NCBI GenBank assembly: GCA_902796215.1 | Contig: CADBNY010000116.1 | Span: 1-9,235 of the forward strand | Source of the DNA: an uncultured Erysipelotrichaceae bacterium | Lineage (GTDB): Bacteria > Bacillota_I > Bacilli_A > RF39 > UBA660 | Reading direction: 5' to 3' | Length of the DNA: 9,235 nt | Shown: piece by piece, positions 5,211 to 9,235 of the stretch | How positions within the stretch are numbered: the stretch's first letter is position 1 | Layout of the letters: each line of letters starts with the position of its first letter | Translations under genes and position numbers: made by a program | The notes under the pieces: generated by a model | Told to the model about the DNA's origin: nothing | Database searches by the model: none | Seen by the model: the letters and a program-made list of their open reading frames with translations, nothing else

Positions 5211-5951
5211 CTACTCTACTGTTTCAGTAGCATTAATATCACGATTTCTATTCAAATCACTGTTTAATACAATCGATTCCTCTACTTCTTCAATATTAAA
5301 AGTAACTTTCTTATCCTCACTACCTCTAGTAATTAAGGTTGCTTTAACATTACTAATAAATCCCTCATTATCGATATATTTTAATAACTCCTTAATAGCT
5401 ATATTAATATCCTCATCATGAATATTTTTATGATTAATTATTTTCTTTATATTTCTAGACTTTTCCTTTATATTCTTAATAATTTGCAATTCAGAATAAA
5501 TCATTTTATTTTTCTCTTCATTATAATGAACTTTCTCTTCTTTAAAACTATGCTTAAATAAAATATTTTTATAAGCCTGAGTAAAAAAAGTCAAACTAAA
5601 AGCTAAAAATATAATAAAATTAGCATACTTATCTTGCAATAAAATATTAATAACAGGAATACTTTTTATAGATTTTTCAAAAAACCCAAAAATTAGTAGT
5701 GTAAATATAGGAAAAATATTTAATATTGTATTTCCATTACTAAAACATTGAATAACAGTTAATAACAATGAACTTATAGCAATTCCTATTAATAAAGAAT
5801 GATTATTCTCATAAAACATTGAGATAAACCCAATAATAATAATTGAAATAGCAAACGATAAAACAATACTATTATTTTTTAATTCCTCTTTTAATTCTTC
5901 CTTATAATCAAAAACTTCATTTTCTGTTTTCTTTTTAAACAAATTTTTCAT
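5211..5951 (-). CDS. Unrecognised membrane protein with cytoplasmic coil-like tail (246 aa)
   Basis: No family recognised. An acidic/basic head (1-25, with Lys-Glu-Glu-Leu-Lys-Glu-Glu-Leu-Lys) is followed by about four hydrophobic segments (roughly 28-46, 53-70, 74-92 and 109-126). The remaining ~110 residues are soluble, rich in Lys, Glu and Ile, and predicted helical to about 195, then a short strand-like region and an acidic end. The tail should be cytoplasmic if both ends lie inside. The start has GGGAG before ATG and its own promoter. It precedes the LCP gene on the same strand and could share transcripts, so an envelope role is possible but unproven. Its C-terminus holds Asp-Leu-Asn-Arg-Asn-Arg, also present in the LCP protein. 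Confidence 0.8.
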   Translation of the reverse strand: MKNLFKKKTENEVFDYKEELKEELKNNSIVLSFAISIIIIGFISMFYENNHSLLIGIAISSLLLTVIQCFSNGNTILNIFPIFTLLIFGFFEKSIKSIPVINILLQDKYANFIIFLAFSLTFFTQAYKNILFKHSFKEEKVHYNEEKNKMIYSELQIIKNIKEKSRNIKKIINHKNIHDEDINIAIKELLKYIDNEGFISNVKATLITRGSEDKKVTFNIEEVEESIVLNSDLNRNRDINATETVE

Positions 5952-5973
5952 ACCTAACTCTCCCTTAAAAATT

Positions 5974-6002
5974 ATTGTATCTATTTATCTCTAATAAATC
6001 AA
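5974..6002 (-). promoter_or_regulatory. sigma-A promoter of the 246-aa membrane protein
   Basis: TTGATT (6002-5997), a 17-nt spacer and TACAAT (5979-5974). The -10 ends 23 nt before ATG 5951. The -35 is one base after the U-tract of the murC terminator. Confidence 0.7.
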
Positions 6003-6003
6003 G

Positions 6004-6030
6004 AAAAAAAAGAAGACTTAATCTTCTTTT
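6004..6030 (-). terminator. Terminator of murC
   Basis: Minus-strand stem AAAGAAGA/TCTTCTTT (6029-6022 with 6016-6009) with a 5-nt loop containing part of the TAA stop, followed by a T-run to 6004. Confidence 0.75.
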
Positions 6031-7340
6031 GGTATACTAGAAACATATTCTTTTAATCCATCAATTAATTCATCTATATAAGCACAACTCATAAAACAAA
6101 TAACAGAATTTAATTCACTTCCTAATTTATCGATAGAATCTTTATCAATAATATCAGCGCCTTCTATTTCATCAATAATAATTTTTGACGAAATCCCAGG
6201 GTAATCTTCAGGATTTTCTCGATTACAATCAATTTCAGTTAAAAAAACTCGATCTGCCACACTTAATGCCTCTACAAATTCTTCTTTAAAATCTTTCGTT
6301 CTAGAATAAGTATTCGGTTTAAAAACAGCAACAATTCTCCTATTTGGGTATTTTTGTCTTGCTGCTTCCAATGTTGCTTTTATTTCTGTAGGATGATGAG
6401 CATAATCATCAATAATAACCATGTCTCTTATATTTTCGATTGCAAATCTTCTTTTTGCATTCTTAAACGTCTTCAAAGACTCATAAATTTTTTCTTTAGG
6501 AATTCCTAACTCTCTGCAAATTAAAATTGCAGCACAAGCATCTGCAGCCATATGTTTCCCAAATAAAGGTATCTCAAAAGAACCATATAATTTTTCATCA
6601 ATAAAAATATCAAACCTAGACCCTTCCTCAATTAATTTAAGATTTTTAATAACAACATCATTAGTAAACCCAAAACCATAGAACAATACTTTTTTAGTAT
6701 AATGGATTTTTTTTACTTCTTCATTATCACCATTTGCAATAACCAACTTTTTTGTTTGATTAGCAAATATTTCAAAAGCATTTCGAATATCATCAATGTC
6801 ACGATAACATTCCATATGCTCACGTTCAATATTAGTTATAACAGAATACACTGGATGATACGCAATAAAATGACGATTAAATTCATCAGATTCAACAACA
6901 AAATAATCATTATCTGATGCTGCATAACCATCTCCTGCTCCAATAAAATAATTACATCCACCATTGTCCTCTAGAACATGACGAATTAAAGATGACGTCG
7001 TTGTTTTTCCATGAGTACCACTAACACCAATAGAGCAAAACATGTCAATAATTCCACCCATAACCTCATTATATTTAACAATTTTTAAGCCTAAATTCTT
7101 AACTCTTTGTATTTCGGGATGGTTTTCATGAAAAGCAACACTATAAGTAACAATCGTATCTGGATCTATCCTATGACTTTGATCTGTATAAATTGGTATA
7201 TGTCTTTTTTCTAGACCAACTTGAGTAAACTTAAAAGCTTTTGCATCATCATATCCAGATACTTCATATCCTAAATCATATAGAATTTGCGCCAAAGTAG
7301 ACATTCCAGTACCCTTTATCCCTATACAATAATATTTCAT
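6018..7340 (-). CDS. murC: UDP-N-acetylmuramate--L-alanine ligase MurC
   Basis: Cytoplasmic ATP-dependent ligase that adds L-alanine to UDP-MurNAc, the first step of the peptidoglycan stem peptide. At 440 aa it is of normal length and has all three Mur domains: the nucleotide-sugar Rossmann start Gly7-Ile-Lys-Gly-Thr-Gly-Met-Ser (Bacillus type), the ATP loop Ser107-Gly-Thr-His-Gly-Lys-Thr-Thr-Thr (107-115), Glu150-Ser-Asp-Glu-Phe, and in the C-terminal domain Asp311-Asp-Tyr-Ala-His-His-Pro-Thr-Glu-Ile and Lys341-Pro-Asn-Thr-Tyr-Ser-Arg-Thr. Near the C-terminus, where Bacillus MurC reads Phe-Met-Gly-Ala-Gly-Asp, this one reads Phe-Met-Ser-Cys-Ala-Tyr. GAGGGTG precedes the ATG, with its own promoter. 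It is transcribed singly or with queH upstream; it is not in a dcw cluster, which is common for Bacilli murC. Its presence shows that the cell makes a wall. Confidence 0.97.
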   Translation of the reverse strand: MKYYCIGIKGTGMSTLAQILYDLGYEVSGYDDAKAFKFTQVGLEKRHIPIYTDQSHRIDPDTIVTYSVAFHENHPEIQRVKNLGLKIVKYNEVMGGIIDMFCSIGVSGTHGKTTTSSLIRHVLEDNGGCNYFIGAGDGYAASDNDYFVVESDEFNRHFIAYHPVYSVITNIEREHMECYRDIDDIRNAFEIFANQTKKLVIANGDNEEVKKIHYTKKVLFYGFGFTNDVVIKNLKLIEEGSRFDIFIDEKLYGSFEIPLFGKHMAADACAAILICRELGIPKEKIYESLKTFKNAKRRFAIENIRDMVIIDDYAHHPTEIKATLEAARQKYPNRRIVAVFKPNTYSRTKDFKEEFVEALSVADRVFLTEIDCNRENPEDYPGISSKIIIDEIEGADIIDKDSIDKLGSELNSVICFMSCAYIDELIDGLKEYVSSIPKED

Positions 7341-7362
7341 TTTTTACACCCTCTTTATTAAG

Positions 7363-7391
7363 AGTATAGTATATTTTACGCATCAAGTAAA
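7363..7391 (-). promoter_or_regulatory. sigma-A promoter of murC
   Basis: TTTACT (7391-7386), a 17-nt spacer and TATACT (7368-7363). The -10 ends 23 nt before ATG 7340. No terminator with a U-tract separates queH from it, so murC may also be read from the queH promoter. Confidence 0.65.
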
Positions 7392-7407
7392 GAAAGGGTT
7401 CAATACT

Positions 7408-8010
7408 TTACAATCTTTTTTCTCTTTTTGAATAAATACATCCACAATAGTCTTGTCGATATAAATGATATTGTTTTGAAAGTTCAATACTTCTTTTATA
7501 GCCATTTTTCTTTTTAAAATCAGAATATAAATAGTTAGTGTTATATTTTCGATTTAATGTCTCCCCAATTTCATTAATCCAATTGGAATTTTTATGAGGA
7601 GATAATGTTAAAGTAGTGCAAAAATAATGAAACCCTAACACTTCAGCTACTCTAGCCGTTTCTTCTAAACGAAGTTCATAACATTTGTAGCACCTTTTGC
7701 CTCTTTCAGGCTCATGTTCCAATCCCTTAGCCATATTAAAAAAAATTTCCGGTTCATAATTTCCTTCTATAACAGAAATTTTATATTTTGGATGAATACA
7801 AGAAATAAATTTCTTTACTTCTAAAATACGTTTTTGATATTCCTCTTCTTCAGTAATATTTGGATTATAGTAAAAAATCGAAATTTCAAAAAAATCTCCC
7901 AAACGTTCAAGAACAGCTGAAGAACAAGGTGCACAACAAGCATGTAAAAGAAGTTTTGTGCCTTCTTCTATATTTTTTATTTGTTCTTCCATTTCAAAGT
8001 CATAATTCAT
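7408..8010 (-). CDS. queH: Epoxyqueuosine reductase QueH
   Basis: QueH (formerly DUF208) reduces epoxyqueuosine to queuosine at the wobble base of GUN-anticodon tRNAs, and replaces the cobalamin enzyme QueG in many Firmicutes. Family hallmarks are all present: the vicinal cysteines in His23-Ala-Cys-Cys-Ala-Pro-Cys (23-29), Glu102-Arg-Gly-Lys-Arg-Cys-Tyr-Lys-Cys (102-110), Thr132-Thr-Leu-Thr-Leu-Ser-Pro-His-Lys-Asn, Ser163-Asp-Phe-Lys-Lys, and the C-terminal Tyr184-Arg-Gln-Asp-Tyr-Cys-Gly-Cys (Cys189 and Cys191). These cysteines bind a 4Fe-4S cluster and a nearby metal in characterised QueH. At 200 aa the length is normal. GGAGG lies six bases before ATG. No other queuosine gene lies in the window, so the cell may make queuosine with genes elsewhere or salvage it. 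Confidence 0.96.
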   Translation of the reverse strand: MNYDFEMEEQIKNIEEGTKLLLHACCAPCSSAVLERLGDFFEISIFYYNPNITEEEEYQKRILEVKKFISCIHPKYKISVIEGNYEPEIFFNMAKGLEHEPERGKRCYKCYELRLEETARVAEVLGFHYFCTTLTLSPHKNSNWINEIGETLNRKYNTNYLYSDFKKKNGYKRSIELSKQYHLYRQDYCGCIYSKREKRL

Positions 8011-8032
8011 AGCTTCCCTCCAAATTTCTAAA

Positions 8033-8061
8033 ATTATATCATAAAATCGAAATAAAATCCA
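8033..8061 (-). promoter_or_regulatory. Promoter of queH (extended -10)
   Basis: A perfect TATAAT (8038-8033) preceded by TG in TGATATAAT. The -35 at 17 nt is weak (TGGATT, 8061-8056), as expected for an extended -10 promoter. The -10 ends 23 nt before ATG 8010. It fills the 62-nt gap to the divergent ZIP gene. Confidence 0.6.
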
Positions 8062-8072
8062 TATATTATATT

Positions 8073-8816
8073 ATGAATATATTACCATTTACAATTCCAT
8101 TCTTAGCCGGAATATCCACTATTATTGGATATTTTCCAACTTATATTCCAGCCTATTATCAAAACATTGTTATAAGTTTGTCCCTAGCATTCTCAAGTGG
8201 AGTAATGTTAATGGTATCTACCGCTTCACTAATTCCGGAAGCAGCAACGCTACTTTCTTCATATCCACATTTTTCAAAAATATTATTACTAACCATATTC
8301 TTTCTAAGTGGTGGTTTATTATCAAGTAGTATGGATTTTCTTATTTCTCATACAACAAAAAACAACGACTTATATAAAGTTGGTTTAATATCTTTTACCG
8401 CCCTATTGTTTCACAACATTCCAGAAGGAATTACTACCTTTCTAGCAACTTCTCATAATATAACTTTAGGTCTTACACTTTCTATAGCTATTGCCTTTCA
8501 TAACATTCCAGAAGGAATTATGATTGCAGTACCTATTTATTATTCAACAAAAAATCATTTAAAATCCTTCTTATATACACTATTTGCTGGCTTTTCAGAA
8601 GTCTTTGGAGCTATCATCGCCTTTTTATTTTTAAAAAATAATCTTCACTCTTTTTTGCTTGCTTTTATTTTAACACTAACAGCAGGAATTATGAGCTATT
8701 TAGCATTTTTTGAATTATTACCAAAATCTTTTTCATATCCATATAAAAAAATGAATATATTAAGCTTTCTTTTGGGAATTATAACAATGTATTGTTGTAT
8801 CTTCTTATTACTATAA
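8073..8816 (+). CDS. zupT: ZIP-family divalent metal transporter (ZupT-like)
   Basis: A membrane transporter of 247 aa that should import zinc, and perhaps iron or manganese. About eight hydrophobic segments are visible. The two metal-site motifs His114-Asn-Ile-Pro-Glu-Gly-Ile and His143-Asn-Ile-Pro-Glu-Gly-Ile mark segments 4 and 5, as in E. coli ZupT (257 aa). In segment 6, Gly173-Phe-Ser-Glu-Val-Phe-Gly-Ala keeps the conserved Glu176 but has Val for the usual Pro. The cytoplasmic His-rich loop before segment 4 is short (91-100). The N-terminus aligns with ZupT from its first residues, so ATG 8073 is the likely start, yet no Shine-Dalgarno sequence precedes it. It is divergent from queH and ends in a strong bidirectional terminator. 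No metal-regulator box is recognised. Confidence 0.92.
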   Translation: MNILPFTIPFLAGISTIIGYFPTYIPAYYQNIVISLSLAFSSGVMLMVSTASLIPEAATLLSSYPHFSKILLLTIFFLSGGLLSSSMDFLISHTTKNNDLYKVGLISFTALLFHNIPEGITTFLATSHNITLGLTLSIAIAFHNIPEGIMIAVPIYYSTKNHLKSFLYTLFAGFSEVFGAIIAFLFLKNNLHSFLLAFILTLTAGIMSYLAFFELLPKSFSYPYKKMNILSFLLGIITMYCCIFLLL

Positions 8817-8842
8817 AAGATATGCTATTTTGCATATCTTTT
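8815..8842. terminator. Bidirectional terminator between convergent genes
   Basis: A perfect 11-bp stem AAAAGATATGC/GCATATCTTTT (8815-8825 with 8832-8842) and a 6-nt loop. It overlaps the ZIP stop (8814-8816) and the stop (8825-8827) of the minus-strand gene. The plus-strand side continues in T-rich sequence. Confidence 0.85.
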
Positions 8843-9235
8843 TCTCTTTTTATATTCTTTTTTCATCTTTAGATATCGATATTCAATACGAATTCCACTG
8901 ATAATAAAACCAAAACAAAGATCATTTACCACTTCATCAATTGTTGAAAAATAATCATATCTTAAAATATAGCGCTCCTTTTTTGTCAATATTTTCAAAA
9001 TTCGAATGTTATCCTCATCAATTGGTATAATTCCCCTTTTTGCGTAAGAACAAAGAAATAATTTACAGGCCACATTTTTAGTTGTACATCCTCTAATAGA
9101 CTGATATCTACATTTATAGCAGCACCCATTTTTGATTGCCCTTTTTCCTTCTCGATGGCAAACACACACACCTTTTTTGAATTTACAAACGTTTTTGTTC
9201 TGATAGTAATTATCAATATAATTACATGCTTCTTC
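8825..9235 (-). CDS. Cys-rich protein, probably metal- or Fe-S-binding (5' end outside window)
   Basis: I do not recognise a named family. The frame stays open to the right edge, so 136 residues are visible and the start is missing; a GTG at 9169 is internal, because the reading frame upstream of it encodes the same Cys-rich pattern and no ribosome binding site precedes it. Numbering from the edge, ten cysteines fall in the first 62 residues (4, 17, 24, 26, 38, 39, 42, 50, 57, 62), including Asn36-Gly-Cys-Cys-Tyr-Lys-Cys and Cys57-Lys-Leu-Phe-Leu-Cys. The rest is basic and helical with no further cluster, ending in Lys/Arg-rich residues. Cysteines of this density in a cytoplasmic protein suggest zinc or an iron-sulfur cluster; this is inference. 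Similar Cys-rich orphan proteins occur in Clostridia as I remember. It ends in the terminator shared with the ZIP gene. Confidence 0.75.
   Translation of the reverse strand, partial: EEACNYIDNYYQNKNVCKFKKGVCVCHREGKRAIKNGCCYKCRYQSIRGCTTKNVACKLFLCSYAKRGIIPIDEDNIRILKILTKKERYILRYDYFSTIDEVVNDLCFGFIISGIRIEYRYLKMKKEYKKRKRYAK

Noticed and set aside
6702..6917. Plus-strand open frame inside murC
   Set aside because: Antisense to conserved MurC sequence; no ribosome binding site.
8412..8520. Direct DNA repeat with a palindromic TTCC-agaa-GGAA core
   Set aside because: It encodes the two HNIPEGI metal motifs of the ZIP protein; protein constraint and shared codons explain it.
8995..9216. Minus-strand open frame of 73 codons overlapping the Cys-rich gene
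   Set aside because: It is in another frame of the same strand; the Cys-rich frame is longer, stays open to the window edge and ends at a terminator.
1..9235. Mobile elements, CRISPR arrays, toxin-antitoxin or defence modules
   Set aside because: No transposase, integrase, regularly spaced repeats or recognisable defence proteins are visible; gene content is housekeeping and envelope-related.
1..9235. TGA=Trp genetic code of mycoplasmas
   Set aside because: TGA ends at least four genes and conserved Trp residues (for example in QueH and SpoIIM) are TGG.

Overview
The window is very AT-rich DNA from a walled, low-GC Firmicute. It carries a Bacillus-type MurC, an LCP-family wall-polymer ligase, SpoIIM and CotF-like sporulation-family proteins and a Prli42-like miniprotein, all typical of Bacilli/Clostridia. 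The coding style (Lys/Asn/Ile-rich proteins, poly-A/T spacers, very short leaders, a Pro/Gln-rich one-pass membrane protein) looks like the uncultured gut Bacilli lineages related to Mollicutes (RF39/RFN20-like); that placement is inference. TGA ends several genes (spoIIM, the metallo-hydrolase, the small coat protein, the LCP gene) and Trp is encoded by TGG, so the standard bacterial code applies and the TGA=Trp code of mycoplasmas does not.

Layout, left to right. The 5' tip of a minus-strand gene with a strong promoter lies at the left edge. A SpoIIM-like membrane protein (minus) is divergent from a 28-codon Prli42-like membrane miniprotein (plus). Then on the minus strand: an unrecognised 100-aa helical protein; a two-gene unit of a Pro/Gln-rich membrane protein and a metallo-beta-lactamase-fold hydrolase; a translationally coupled pair of small spore-coat/ferritin-like proteins; a tRNA-Glu(CTC); an LCP protein; an unrecognised membrane protein; murC; queH. 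A ZupT-like ZIP metal transporter is divergent from queH on the plus strand. It converges on a Cys-rich protein whose 5' end lies beyond the right edge.

There is no large operon and no sign of mobile DNA, CRISPR or a defence or biosynthetic cluster. MurC (peptidoglycan precursor) and LCP (attachment of polymers to peptidoglycan) share a cell-envelope theme, and QueH and the tRNA share tRNA biology, but most genes seem to be transcribed singly. The most notable signals are non-coding. Seven genes have sigma-A promoters with exactly 17-nt spacers and the -10 box ends 21-23 nt before the start codon, so leaders should be about 14-16 nt. Intrinsic terminators are folded into the ends of genes, and twice a terminator U-tract runs straight into the next -35 box. 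There is no gene-free stretch above 300 bases.
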